This document shows positions 40,101 through 51,900 of a DNA stretch of 64,000 nucleotides, one piece after another (the stretch's first letter is position 1; each line of letters begins with the position of its first letter). This stretch comes from Luscinia megarhynchos (lineage: Eukaryota > Chordata > Aves > Passeriformes > Turdidae): the NCBI GenBank assembly GCA_034336665.1, contig CM067592.1:42562045-42626044 (forward strand). Reading direction: 5' to 3'. Below the pieces are notes generated by a model. It worked only from the letters and a program-made list of their open reading frames with translations. It had not been told where the DNA came from and ran no database searches. The translations under genes were made by a program, and so were the position numbers.

Positions 40101-43100
40101 TAATGGAAAACAAATCCATTTAATTAAGAGTGTGCATTTCAACTGCTTAGGCTACAGAGGCATCCTAAGCAATACATTTATGCAGACAGCTCCCAGTATT
40201 ACAAAAGAAAAATCCAGCATCTGAGAACAGCAAGAACCTTGAGAAATATCAGTATCTTGGGACTAAGTGATAAATACAGCAATTATGTAAGCAGGGGTCA
40301 GATGAATCAAGGAGGAAGGATGTTGTAGTTCTTGTTCATTTCTCAGATCATAGTTTGGTCTCGGGTGGGGGGAGGAACCACCACATAGGAAACAAAAGGT
40401 ATAGGTTGGTTTTCCCTTAGTTTTGCATTTCAAAGGTTTCCCACAATTTTTTTTTTAATTTGGCGATAGTAATAGCAGCCAAGACTAAAATGTTTTGAGA
40501 ATCAGGACAATTTATAAATGCAAGTGAACCCAGAATATTGACAAATGAATGGCCCTCTCTTGAAGAAAAAGAAAGACATGGCTGCCCAGGTCATGAAAAA
40601 TGTCCTTTTTTGCCTTGGTATCCTGGCAAGTGCTCCAGCCAGACCATGCAAGTGACAGAAGGCAAAGGCAGGGACTGTGAGAATGAAGAACCACCTGCTG
40701 TAGGAAAAGTTCATGTCTGAGACCATCTAAGGGACGTGAAGGTGCACAGATCAATGGGATTCAGTGAGATACATCCATGGGCCCTGAGGAAACTGTCAGA
40801 GGAAGTAGATAAGCCACAATTTGTTGTATTTGAGAAGTTATGGCACGCCATTTTCAAAAAGGAACTTTCAATAAGGAAGAACTGCAGAACTATAGCTTGG
40901 TCAGTCTCACCTCTGTGACTGGCAAGATCAAGGAGCAGATCCTTATGGAAACAATGCAAACAATGCCAAGGCTCACAGAAGACCACGAGATGATTGGTCA
41001 CAGCCAACATGGCTTTCCTAAGCGCAAATTGTGCCTGACTAATTTGGTGGCCTTCTGTGATGGGGTTACAGCTTTGGTGGATAAGGGAAGAATGGCTAAC
41101 ATCAGAAGAGGTCACAAAGATCATCCAAGTGCTCAAGCACCTCCTCTGTGAAGACAGGCTGAAAGAGCTTGGGCTATTCAGCCTGGAGCAGACTCCAGAG
41201 AGACCTTACAGCAGCATTCCAGCACCTAAAGGGAGCCTATAAGAGAGTTAGAAATGCACTTTTCACAAGGGTGATAGGACAAGAGGGAATAGGTTTAAAC
41301 TGATAGAGTGTAGATTTAGAATCACAAGATGGTTTGGATTGGAAGGGACTTCTAAAGCATCACCTAGTTTCCACTCCCTGGCCATGTGCAGGAACACCTG
41401 CCACTCGACCAGGTTGCTTAGAGCTCCATCCAGCCTGGCCGTAAATACCTTCTGGGATGGAGCAAGATTTAGACTAGATTTAATGAAGAAATTCTTCACT
41501 CTGAGAATGTTGACCCACAGGAGCAGATTGCTCAGAGAAGTTGTGGATGCCCAATCCCTGTAAGTGTTAAAGGCCAGGCTGGATATGGCCCCGAGCAACA
41601 TGGTTGAGAGGAATCAAACAATTCTTGGAGTCTATGATTCCGTGATTCATCCCTCCAAAACAAAAGGGGTGATCCTTTAATCTAACAGTACTTTGATTGC
41701 ACTGGACTTCAACGAGCACACTATCTCAACATGCCGATAGACCTGGACTGAAGCAGGTGTACAAGGGGAATTATGCCAGTGTGCCTTCCCACCCCTCTGT
41801 AACCCAAGTATCACTTCCCTTTGGCTCCACTAAAAGCACAACCAACACACCCAGTTTTTAGCATAATAGCAGCTTTTTTTGGTTCACCTACACCATGTCA
41901 GCACCAACTCTAACAACATAAAAAGTTGATCATACTGCAAAAATTGTATTGCTAGCAAGGTTAAAGCTGCAACAAAAAACACTCTGCAAGCTTTAGAAGT
42001 CAGACCTGGTGGAGTGGCTTCCTACCTCAGTAAAGGCTCACTGCTGAAAGGAGTTTAAGCATGCAAACTGCGTGCTCACTTTTTTATGGGAGTGACTGGT
42101 AGTCTGAGCTAAAATACAAGAACAATTATGCATGCATATAAACACACACAGACTGCATATGAGGGCATATTTCTTTTTTTCCATTCATTTTGAAAGTTTC
42201 AAGACATTTGTGGAACTGACCCTAAATTAAAAATATTTACCATGAATTAAACACTCTGACACAGTTCCTCTATTATACCTGTTTTGAACAGAGACTGCTG
42301 CTCAAAAACATCAAAAATTTCTCATCCCAACACATCAAAGTTGTCCTGACAAGCTCTGAAGTGTTCTTGTCACTAATCAATACAGGAGCAATGTTTTGGG
42401 GGCACCTCCTCACGATAAGAGCAACAAATAAAAGCCAGGTAAGCATTGCCCTCACCTTTTTGCCTAGGAGGGAGGGGACACACAGAGAGCAGAGCAGCAC
42501 AAAGGGATGCTGACCGTACCATACTTCCAAATGTGAAACACCTTGTTCATGGCTCCCAGCTCCGAGTACCAGAATCCCACCAGCTCCGAGTGTGCTGTGC
42601 GGATGTGCAAGCACTTGTCGATCGTTCCCAAAAACTCCTTCATCTTCGCTGGCTTAATATCATAGGTGCGAATTTCGTAGAAAACGCCACTGTCTTGTCT
42701 GGGCCCTGTAGCAAGGCATACCTGAAAGAAAATAGTAAGAAAAAAAGTAAAAATAATTCTCAAGCCAGAAAGTTGTATTCTTTAATTAATGCAATACTAC
42801 AGAAGAATCTGTTGCTGTACATTGGAGAGTGGTACTTACTTCATGAAGTCCACTACAAAGAAAGTACCTTTTGACATTTTTCTTTGGATGTAGTTCCAAT
42901 ATCCATTATTTGCCACTCCTTTTGGCAATGCAACACACTGCATCTTTTATTTGATGCACTCAACCGTTTAATTATTAGCTCATAACAAAGCAGGATTTTC
43001 CTTTTCTCAGCCTCTTCCTCAGCAGCAAGATGTATTTGGCTAAACATGTTATTCAAAGGCTGCTGAGATGCCACCAAAGAGGAAGCAACACCAACATCTG

Positions 43101-44759
43101 CCTGTGTAGCGCTTACCCAACCAACTTATGCTTCTGCATTGTGTTTTCTACCTACAATCTAATACTAGTGTTAGCTAATTAAATATTACTGGCAAATCAA
43201 AGAAAAAGAAACCTACACTTGGGAAAGAGTGATTCATTCCAACACAAGATTGCTTAAGTCCACATCCTACCCCTTTGCTGACTGCTTCCCAAGGGCTGAT
43301 TATGGACAGTTCTCCCGTTCATATTAGATAAAACACTTTGGGAGTCCCAGACTAAATGTACTTTTGCAACTGCCTCACTAGCCTGGCACATGCTACTCAC
43401 CTCTCAAACAAAACATTAAAAATTAGAGCCAAAACACAGCTTTAGCCCATGTTTACACAGAGGCAGCTACAGGATGGATTTTGGACATGTCCTATTTCAC
43501 AAGAATTTGCAGGCATGAACACCATGCAACTCAAGCCACAGAACAGAATTGTTTTTGTTTAGAAATTACTTTAAGATCATCCTATCCACTGTGAATCCAG
43601 ATGTGCCATGTCCACCACCACTAAACCATATCCTCAAGTGACATATTTATCCATTTTTTTAAACACTTCCAGGGACGGTAACTCCACCACTCCCCCGAGC
43701 AGACTGCTTCAGTTCTTTATAACCTTTCCAGTAAATACATTTTTCCTAATATCCATTTTAAACCTCTACTGGTTTAGACAACTTGAGGCCACTTCATCTG
43801 TCACTTTTTACCTGGGAAAAGAGCCTGACCCCCAAGTGGCTGTACTTCCAAGTCATTGAATACACAAGGTGAAAACCAAAGGCTTTGTTCCTCAATGGCC
43901 CTTTGCAGTTTGACACATCCAGTACTGGCTGCAATGAGTCATAGCTCCTTGGGCAGGATTCTGACTGAGTGGGGAGAATGCAGTAGAACCCATACCACAC
44001 TGGATCACTGCGGGAAATAAGAGGCCCTGAAGCTTTCTGCTGCTTAGGCAGATACTGGGACGCTGCAAGACCACTTCTGCTCCAGAGAAGGGCAAGGGGG
44101 CTGGTGAAGGGCCTGGACCACAAGTCTTATGAGGAAGAGCTGAGGAAACTAGGGGTGTTTAGCCTGGGGGAAATAGGCTCAGGGAGGGCCTTATCACTCT
44201 CTACAATTGCCTGAAAGAAGGGCGCGGGTTGGCCTTTTCTTGCAGGCCGAGGTCAGTGACAGGGTAAGAGGTCACAGGCTCAAGCTGCAGCGGGAAATGT
44301 TCAGCTCGGACATCAGGAAGAAATTCTTGACTGAAAGGGTGATGGAACATTTGAATGGGCTGCCCAGGGCCGTGGTGGAGTCGCCGTCCCTCCCCCCAGG
44401 TGTTTAAGGAAAGGCAGGACGTGACACTTGGCGTCACGGTCTGGTTCACGCGGTGGTGGTGCTGCTCGAGCGTGGGTTGGACTCGCTGATCTCAGCAGTC
44501 TTTGCCAACCGAATCGATCCCGTGACCCGGGGATGCATCCCAAAGGGCCCCACACGACTGTGGGCAGGGCCCGGGGCTCGGCGCGCCCGCCCCCGCACGC
44601 AGGCTCGTGACAGACGCTGTCGCGACAGCGACAGGCCTCGCCAGGAGGGTATCGCCCCCACCCGCCCCGCGCCCCCGCCGCTACCTGCGGGCCGGAGCGC
44701 GGCAGGGCCAGGCGGGCGGCGGCGGCGAGCGGGCGGCGGAGCAGCGCCAGCGGCAGCAT
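37037..44759 (-). CDS. NIPSNAP3A: NIPSNAP3-family protein, complete, six exons
   Basis: NIPSNAP proteins are small mitochondrial proteins with two NIPSNAP/ferredoxin-like domains. Some members display mitophagy signals, but the biochemical role of NIPSNAP3 is not settled. Six minus-strand exons (44759-44685, 42721-42520, 39537-39376, 37825-37676, 37310-37224, 37113-37037) total 753 nt and give 250 residues, against 247 for human NIPSNAP3A. The first 25 residues ([20 protein letters not shown]...) are Arg/Ala/Leu-rich without acids, as expected of a mitochondrial presequence. Domain one includes ATGPRQ and [14 protein letters not shown] [12 protein letters not shown]; domain two has [13 protein letters not shown] and GVFHTEYG. 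It ends [10 protein letters not shown]. Only one copy is seen, whereas human has 3A and 3B. The gene converges on ABCA1. Confidence 0.95.
37224..37310 (-). CDS. NIPSNAP3A: NIPSNAP3 exon 5
   Basis: This 87-nt exon reads [20 protein letters not shown], then HEDARVVAA. The acceptor is ACTTTCTCAG and the donor GTAAGA. Confidence 0.95.
37676..37825 (-). CDS. NIPSNAP3A: NIPSNAP3 exon 4
   Basis: This 150-nt exon reads [20 protein letters not shown] and ends [12 protein letters not shown]. It is the beginning of the second NIPSNAP domain. Confidence 0.95.
38838..38925 (+). repeat. CR1 reverse-transcriptase fragment (short)
   Basis: 'cagcttggtcagtctcacct' and 'ggagcagatccttatg' match the CR1 ORF2 region. 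The same stretch, with only a few differences, lies at 40870-40955. It lacks a CR1 3' end. It is in NIPSNAP3 intron 3. Confidence 0.75.
39376..39537 (-). CDS. NIPSNAP3A: NIPSNAP3 exon 3
   Basis: This 162-nt exon reads [20 protein letters not shown] and ends [15 protein letters not shown]. The donor lies in a run of five G, and the only GT uses the fifth. This adds one Gly relative to human. Confidence 0.94.
40660..41650 (+). repeat. CR1 LINE copy with internal deletion and nested CR1
   Basis: Sense-strand CR1 sequence runs through the RT region ('gtgaaggtgcacag', 'gatgattggtcacagccaac', 'gacatggct'-type). It jumps at about 41105-41130 to the 3' region ('gtgaagacaggctgaaagag'), so much of the RT 3' half is missing. 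It continues to a CR1 end near 41650 ('gagtctatgattccgtgatt'). A second CR1 splits it at 41321-41464. It lies in NIPSNAP3 intron 2. Confidence 0.85.
41321..41464 (-). repeat. Nested CR1 3' fragment
   Basis: The reverse complement of a CR1 3' end begins 'tcacaagatggtttggattg' and runs to about 'accttctgggatgg'. It is flanked by the direct repeat AGATTTAGA (41312-41320 and 41465-41473). That fits a target-site duplication made when it inserted into the older plus-strand CR1. Confidence 0.8.
42520..42721 (-). CDS. NIPSNAP3A: NIPSNAP3 exon 2
   Basis: This 202-nt exon reads [20 protein letters not shown] and ends [10 protein letters not shown]. The acceptor is TTTCTTTCAG and the donor GTACGG. It matches the human family block from ATGPRQ to HIWKY. 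Confidence 0.95.
43580..43865 (-). repeat. CR1 3' fragment in NIPSNAP3 intron 1
   Basis: 'ccaccactaaaccatatcct', 'aacacttccagggacggtaa', 'ttttcctaatatccatttta' and 'caacttgaggcc' follow the reverse complement of CR1. Confidence 0.75.
44078..44530 (+). repeat. CR1 3' copy close to the NIPSNAP3 promoter
   Basis: 'ctgaggaaactaggggtgtt', 'acatcaggaagaaattcttg', 'gggctgcccagggccgtggt' and 'gggttggactcgctgatctc' give the sense 3' part of a CR1. It ends at about 44530 in a degenerate 'aatcgatcccgtgac' tail, about 150 bases downstream of exon 1. Its high CpG count suggests either youth or protection inside the CpG island. Confidence 0.8.
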
Positions 44760-44845
44760 GGCGGCCACGGCCCGGCCACAGACACAGGCACACGGACGGA
44801 CAGACAGACAGACAGACAGACACCGCCCCGCCGCCGGCCCCCGAC
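44530..44845 (-). promoter_or_regulatory. NIPSNAP3A: CpG-rich NIPSNAP3 promoter and 5' end
   Basis: Dense CpG surrounds exon 1 and extends upstream (higher coordinates), while flanking sequence is AT-rich. No TATA box is visible, as expected for a CpG-island promoter. A short (ACAG)n microsatellite at 44801-44822 lies just upstream of the ATG. The transcription start is not determined. Confidence 0.7.
44685..44759 (-). CDS. NIPSNAP3A: NIPSNAP3 exon 1 (start codon, presequence)
   Basis: The ATG is the complement of 44757-44759 in the context GCCGCCATGC. The 25 codons end ...RSGPQ in phase 0 at a GTAGCG donor. An in-frame GTG three codons upstream is not a plausible start. The exon sits in CpG-dense sequence. 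Confidence 0.88.
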
Positions 44846-45357
44846 GGGGGCGGCCCGGGGGACGAGCAGGGGCCGCACGGGGGCGGGGCGAGGGAGGAGC
44901 AGGGGCCGCACGGGGGCGGTCGGGGCAGGAGCAGGGGCGGTGCGGGGACGGAGCAGGGGCCGCACGGGGGCGGTGCGGGGCAGGAGCAGGGGCGGTGCGG
45001 GGGCCACACGGGGGAGGAGCGGGGGCGGTGAGGGAGGCGATGCTGGGGGAGGAGCGGGGGCGATGCTGGGGAGGAGCAGGGGCGGTGCGGGGGAGGAGCG
45101 GGGGGCGATGCTGGGGAGGAGCGGGGGCGATGCTGGGAGGAGCGGGGGGCGATGCTGGGGGAGGAGCAGGGGGCGATGCTGGGAGGAGCAGGGGCGGTGC
45201 GGGGGAGGAGCGGGGGCGATGCTGGGGAGGAGCGGGGGCGATGCTGGGGGAGGAGCGGGGGCGATGCTGGGAGGAGCAGGGACGGTGCGGGGGAGGAGCA
45301 GGGGCGGTGCGGGGGGAGGAGCAGGGGCGGTGCGGGGGAGGAGCAGGGGCGGTGAAG
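44846..45357 (+). repeat. G-rich minisatellite upstream of NIPSNAP3
   Basis: About 510 bases of imperfect tandem repeats have G-rich plus-strand units of about 20-24 bases. The proximal part is built on GGAGCAGGGGCCGCACGGGG. The distal part is built on GATGCTGGGGAGGAGC plus a G-run. G-run length varies between units, and many runs of four or more G suggest quadruplex potential. Long open frames here follow from the composition and are not genes. Confidence 0.9.
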
Positions 45358-45446
45358 TGCCCTCCCTCCCGCTGGGGCCGCCTCTGCAGCCCGGCCCGCC
45401 GCCTGCGTACCGAGCCGCCCGTGGGCCGGCTTGTGGAAGGCGTAGC

Positions 45447-45987
45447 TGTTGCGGTTTAAGGCTCTGATGGTGGTGGAGGAGGCCGCCGCTCAACTTCCCT
45501 CCGCACCTCCCTTTCTTGTCTCCTCACATTGGTGTAATGCGGAGGAGAATCGAATTAAAACTTGAATGTTGACGTAAGAAGAGTTTAATAATTGAAGCAA
45601 CAACAACAACAAGCGCAACAATGCAGTTCGTGACCATCCACTGACTGGGCCAGACCCCCCTTCCCAAAAGCAGATCATCCGCCCTTCCAGGTAACTCCTC
45701 CAGTTCAGATACCGGGCACGGCGTTCTGTGTGTGGGACATCCCTTCGGTCAGCTCGGGTCACCTGTCCCGGACATGCTCCCTCACACTTCCAGCTGCGTA
45801 CCGCCTCCCTGGCAGAGCGTGAGACAAGGGAAAAAAAAAGGTGCTTGACTTAGGATAACCACAACTTGGCAAAATACCAAACCATCAGTGTGGTATCAAC
45901 AGCCTTCTTATCCCAAATCCAAACCATTGCCGTATAATAGCTACTGAGAAGAAACTAGCTCTACCTTAGCTGTAACTAGGGGCAACA
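45447..45987 (-). mobile_element. Solo LTR, ERVL-like (minus strand)
   Basis: The ends form a six-base inverted repeat, TGTTGC...GCAACA. Read on the minus strand the content follows the LTR at 61392-61972: a 'ctactgagaagaaac' counterpart, the identical core, and 'gattctcctccgcat'. The core at 45618-45900 is identical to that copy except for one homopolymer. The flanks show no clear matching target-site duplication (GTAGC against GCTGA). There is no internal viral sequence. Confidence 0.8.
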
Positions 45988-48900
45988 GCTGAGAATTGCT
46001 TATTTAAGTTACCTGGCATCGGTGCCTGAAATGTGGTATCTGTGCCTCTGTCCATGCACCTGAATACAATAAAAAGTATCCTAACTGAGGAGACGTGGGA
46101 CCTGGTTCCTCACAGGCTGCTCTGGGGCAAATCACTCAGAAAAATCACTCACACCCCAGGATCCAACTTCAAACTGATCAAACTGATCACTCTGATCCTC
46201 CTCTGCAGAACCAAACTTCCCATTGTGCAGATACAAATCCTTCATCAGCAGTTCTCCTCCACAAGAAAGTTGCATGGCACTCTTCTGTAATGTTCTTTTG
46301 GGTGAAACCAGAGGTGCCAGCTGTGCACAGCACTAGGAGCTCTTACACCATTACAGCTCTGGTCCCACCTGCATATTTCTTCCAAACACACAGTTACCAT
46401 GGCTTTTGTGATGGCTGAGGCTTTGCAGGGTCAAATATTGACTAAGATGAATATAAAGATAACGTTTCTTCTGGTATCAACACAATCTAGAGTTTTACCT
46501 CAGGAGACAAATCACTCCTAGCAAAGCATAATTCTTTATGGAAGGCTACCTAAATTTACAAGGCATCTTTTATGATTCCTCCTAATAGGAGCAGCACATT
46601 CCTTCCTCTACACCAAATAATTGATTCTGAGGGTCTTCACATGGAATAAATGTGATAAGAGCAATTATGAATGAGTACCTATGGAGCCTTCATGCTTCTT
46701 CTCACAATAAACAAATTTTCATTTTGTTAAAGACAAATTCAGGAAGAAAGACTTTCTAAATTAAAATGAGATAGAAAAGGTTGTTTTAACATTAAAAGAG
46801 TATTGTGCAAAGAATGAAGCATCTACATTGTATATTAATTGTATGTTAGTTTACAAGTGGTTACATTTGTTATAGATTTTTTGCAATATGGCATGAAATA
46901 AGCCTCAGAGTTTCTACAGCAGAATCACATAATCACAGAATGACATGAAGTGTGATTACTGATGCAGTTGATGCCAGTTTGAAATCGATTTAACGTGGAA
47001 TTTTTTTTCACTTATGAACAAACTGTGTTTCAGCTGAAGGCAAAGAATGAGATGGCAAATTGCAAAATATTTAAACTTCTAAATTGTTTATTTCATATGG
47101 TTGGAGTAATGCTCTTCATAATCATGTTGTAGTGGAATACTCCTTCACATTTCTAAAATATTTTTATTGCTGTGTTTGCTTTCTCATCAGTAAATTCACA
47201 CAAGCCAGGATTTGAAGTGAGTAGTGATGAAAAGCAGGTTTTGTTCTTGCTAACCTAAAAAGTCAAGAAGAAGCTTTGGTTTTATATTTATTTTTGTGTA
47301 GTCAGGGAATACAAAAGTGATCATGATTTTCACAATTGGCATAATGGTTCAAAACAGCACAGGATTGAAATGTACAAAACTGTGCTGAAATTCAATGAAG
47401 ACCTGAAATGATTCCCTGAAACAAGTCAGCGAACGATTTTGCACAGCAATTAAATTTGAGAAAATTGCAGTCAAGGAAGTGACTAAGATAAAATTTGTTG
47501 AGAAGAGAGTTCTTTCAGCTCTGAGATTTGCCTTGAATTTGGGTTCACTATCGTTCCTGGTATTTTCTCATTCATATTTTTCTAGAAGTCCATGGGTGTC
47601 TCTGTCTTTCTATGTGGATGTGGCAGAGACAGTGGCGAAGAGAGAGGATTTTAACTCCAACTCCTGTCAGCTGTTTAAAAGGCTGTCTACCAATACATAG
47701 GATGGTGAATGGGAGCTGTGCTTCACAGACAGCTGGCACTGAGCATCTGGGAATGACGCTATTGATCTTGTGCAAGAACTCATGCTGGACAGTGTCCTGT
47801 TTTTGATGGGACATTTATAGTTTGGTACTGTATTCAAGAATCATGTGCTATGTTCAATTTATGTATCTGTGACTGACAGAGCTGCCCAAGTGCAAGGGGT
47901 TTATTAAAAAGTGGATGAAACATTTTCATCCATTCTCGTTTTCCCAGGGAGCAGGAAACACTTTTCATCTGTATGTGTCTTGTGAATGTGTGCAAGGTTC
48001 TGGATAGGGGTTATACTCCATGTGAGATAATAGTAATGGAAAAAAGGTACCAAAAAGTTCAATGCTTTCAAAAGCAGCCTAAACTTCCTTTGTGATGTCT
48101 GCTTAAACACAAAAAACTCAGAATTTTGGAAGAGGAGAAATCACAATACATGTTCCCATTTGCTTCTAGCAAACCACAGCTTCCAGTTTGCTACTGCATG
48201 AATGATAAAACAAGGGCATTTCCTTCTATTTCTCCATAAATCTTTCAGCTTGGATTCCTTTCTCAGAAAAGCAGTTTTCAAAATTACAGGATGATATTAT
48301 GCACCGTGCCTTTTCTTTCAGTAGCAGTAGGGTTTTCATTACATAGTGCTGTTTGTAGGCTTAAGAAAGGTATGCAGCAAGCTTGTTTATTAGACATGGG
48401 CTTTTCACTCTTAGGTTTTCACAAATCTCTCATACTGAGTGCTTCCCTTTCTCTCTCTCAATATGTTGCTATGTGAGCAAGCAACAAGTGGTTTCCTGCT
48501 ATGCACACAAGGCAGCATTCCTGAATGTAATGCAGCCTCTTGGTATGTTCCCAGTAGGCCAGAACATGTAAATATCCTCTGGTTTCCATTCTCTCAGCCA
48601 TTCCATATGAAAATCTGGACAACAATTTAGCAAACTTGGTATTTTCTTCCCTGTTTTTCTAGCCAGTATGCCTTCCTCATCTCATTAAAAGAATCTGTAT
48701 TGTTTATAAATATTTATTGTGTAGAACTGATTAGAATGCCTTAAAGTACCAATGTCGTCTTTGTGTTTAACAGGGGTAAAAGTCACATTAGTGTTCTTTG
48801 TACCTATGGCCTGGGGACACGGTTGAACCAGAGTCATATGCAGGTACCCCACCAGGCAGTGAATGAACATGGAAAAATTTGGTTCCATGTTTTTGCTTTG

Positions 48901-51900
48901 CTGGAGAAAGCAGCAGGACAGGAATGTAGCACTTTGCCTCTCTGACAAGCAGGTCTGTGTTTTTTGCTCTGGATTTATCCGCTCCACACCCAAATATGCA
49001 GTGAGGTTTGACACATTCCCTGATCACACCAGTATGGAGCCCATCAGCTCATTTGGCCTGGTTGAGAGACTGTCTTCCAGAGCTGCACAGTTGGAATAAA
49101 AAGGGCAGAGCAGATGCTTATGGCTATTTGGAAGGGAATTAGGGAACTGCTTCATACTGCTTGGGTGTTTTTTAAACACTTAAGTCTGATGTTTGTCATT
49201 ATGACACTTTGTGTCAGTGCTTGTATGAAATCATGGAGGAGATAACTTCTAATGTATCAAAATGCTCTGTTTATCTTTCAAGTCGATGAAGCACAAACCT
49301 GGTATCAGGCCACTATGTCTATTTGAGTTAAGCTCAAAAGAAAACATTTATATATGTTCTCTGTTCTTTTTTTAGGAGGCCTGTTTCTTACACACTTCAT
49401 TAATGGATTTTTCCTTTCTTTTTATTTCCTGGGAAATCTATAAAAGTTAAATGATTCCAGAAAAAGGACATGTTAAAGATAACACACACACTGAAATCCT
49501 CTATTTGTTTTTGTACAAATGGTTTTATTCAAAACTTCTGAATTGTATATATTTTAAAAGCTTTTCCCTGCAACAGGCCAAAAATATTACAATATTTTAA
49601 AATAGTATTAATTGTTTATGCTTATTATTTGACCGCTCTAATCGCAGTTGTTTCTTTCAGAATATCTACTTCAGCTTTGCAAATGATGTTTTTAAAAGCT
49701 GAAAGTGAAATATTCCCTTTAGTAAATCCATTTTTAGTTAATTGGGAAAAAAATTCTCTGCTTGCATGTCTTCACAGATGGGGTGACATAAGGTAGCTTC
49801 TCACACTAGATATTTAAAGCATGATGCAGCTGAGACCTGAGAGGCCTTTGCTACAAAGAGCACTGAAAGGATTCAACATGAGACAGAGGCTTACACGAGG
49901 AAGACCTAGCTGGGTTGACTTTTTACTTCACAGGTTCTAACAAGCTCAATTAACATTTTCCATAATGAAATTAAGACCTTAAATGATGGTGATAAATCAC
50001 CCAGACCCCGTCTCCTTAGTTAAAACTCTCTACAGACTTTTCTTATTTGCTTCTCCTTTATGTGTATGACAAGCTTTCTTCTGGAAGCTGAGTGAGATTT
50101 TTCTCTAGGATTTAGCCAAAATTGCACTTGTATTCTTGTCTCAAATGCAGCACCGACATACACACTAAGACAAGATATTTCTGTTTCTTTATTCTAGTTT
50201 GTGCAAAGTATGAGCTAGGTGATGATCCCCAAAAGACTTGCTCCCCAATCATCAAAATTTTACACCAGCTGTACATTTTAACAAACGAATCACAGTTCAC
50301 TGTCTACAAGTTACACAGCTCTCGTATTAATTAGTATTATATCTTCTACTGGTTAGCAAGTTGTTATAATAATTAGTTCACATATGCAGATTTCTCTTGA
50401 GTCAGCAGGTTTCTTTAGTTGGTGGACTGTGAGTCAATAGTCCCCATCTCCCTCTGCCAGAATTACCTTTTACCCAGTTAGAGCCAGTCTCAGCACAGTT
50501 GCTGTGTTTGCTTTATTAGTTTCTTCCTTATCTTAGAAGTTGTGCCAAAAGTCCTTGTGGCACATAAATTCTGCTTTGTTTTTGTCCACTATCAGCAGTA
50601 CATCCTTCTCCCTTAACTTCCCACTAGCTCTGAAATTACTGAAGCATGTTAAGCTTTAAACCTTAACAGGGCAGTTCTACCAACAAGTAACTTGTCTTTC
50701 TACACCTGGCCATCATTCTGAACCCATGTTTTGTTGAAGAGAAGTGAATGTAAAATGGGAGCTAAATATTGTTTTATGTCAGGCTATAACATCTCTTGTA
50801 TGAAAGCAGGTAAAGCCAAGTAACACAGATCATTATTTCAGGGCCATCCCACCATTGCTTGGTCCTGTGTTTTCTGTCTTCTACACAGCGACCTGGCCAT
50901 ATTTAACTTGGAGAAATCCTGAGTGGTTTCAGCTGAGAAACAATATTGTGCCTTCTAACCTCCTAATCTTTATAAGGCTTTATGCCATAGAGGAATCAGA
51001 TGCCTTGCCTCTGATTTTCATAAAGGAAGAGAGAGTCCAACGTAAGGCAGCTGTCTGGAGAAGGCACCTTCTTATGTTGCAGGGTCATGCCAGGCCCAGC
51101 CCATAGGTGAAGAAAAGACACAGTCCTTAGCAGGCATAACAAGTGTGTGTATGGGGAGGATGTGACTGACCCTTGCACTGCCCCAACTCTAAGGACAGCA
51201 CTGCTCATTTACTGTGGGACTCATCAAGCTGGGTGGAGATCCACCAATGCTGGCACATAGACAGCGTCTCATTTCTGGGTTCTGTTCTTTATCTCTTATT
51301 TTTTCTGTCCTTTATCTCTTTATCTGTAATACCAGTAATACTGCTTATGACACTGACCCATGCAGCCTGTAGCAAAAGTCCCAATGCCTGTGTTAAAGAA
51401 ACTCCATGACGGCTGCACTTGGCCTCCTTAGGGCTAGAGGTAGCAAGCCATGTTTGTCTTTCGTTGTGAGCAAGCTCCTCTGTCCTAATTCAGCTCCTGA
51501 GTTTGGGCTAAAGTCCTGGAAGAGTTTTTTAAAAAGTAAAAGCCAAAAATAGTAAATGAGATTTCTAGGCAAGGCTTAATAACTCCAGAAGCTCACCACT
51601 CCTAATTATTGATGCATTGCTTAGATAAACATCTCTTTCTTGTAGAAAAACAGCCTTGTCCCACTTGCCTGGAAAAGTTATTCCTTCTTCCACTCTCTGT
51701 AAATAAGCTCTTTCAAGGCTTCCTTTGCCTGAAGTTGCATTGAAATGAGCACTGATAATAGGAGTCTGTTTCTGCCTTGGTTGCTCTTCCCTCAAGCTTT
51801 AAAAAACTTGCTTTTCTTCGTGTTGCAAGATGAGAAGTTCCCTGCTATACAATGTGTCCTGCCAAGATTCAGGAGGCACTACTAATCTTTAGAGTAACGA

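Noticed and set aside
44760..44768. Upstream in-frame GTG as the NIPSNAP3 start
   Set aside because: Vertebrate genes rarely use GTG. The ATG three codons later has a good Kozak context and starts a clean mitochondrial presequence.
44446..45493. Long open frames (187-286 codons) on both strands around the G-rich array
   Set aside because: They are Gly/Arg/Pro-only readings of the minisatellite, open in many frames at once because stop codons are rare in such composition.
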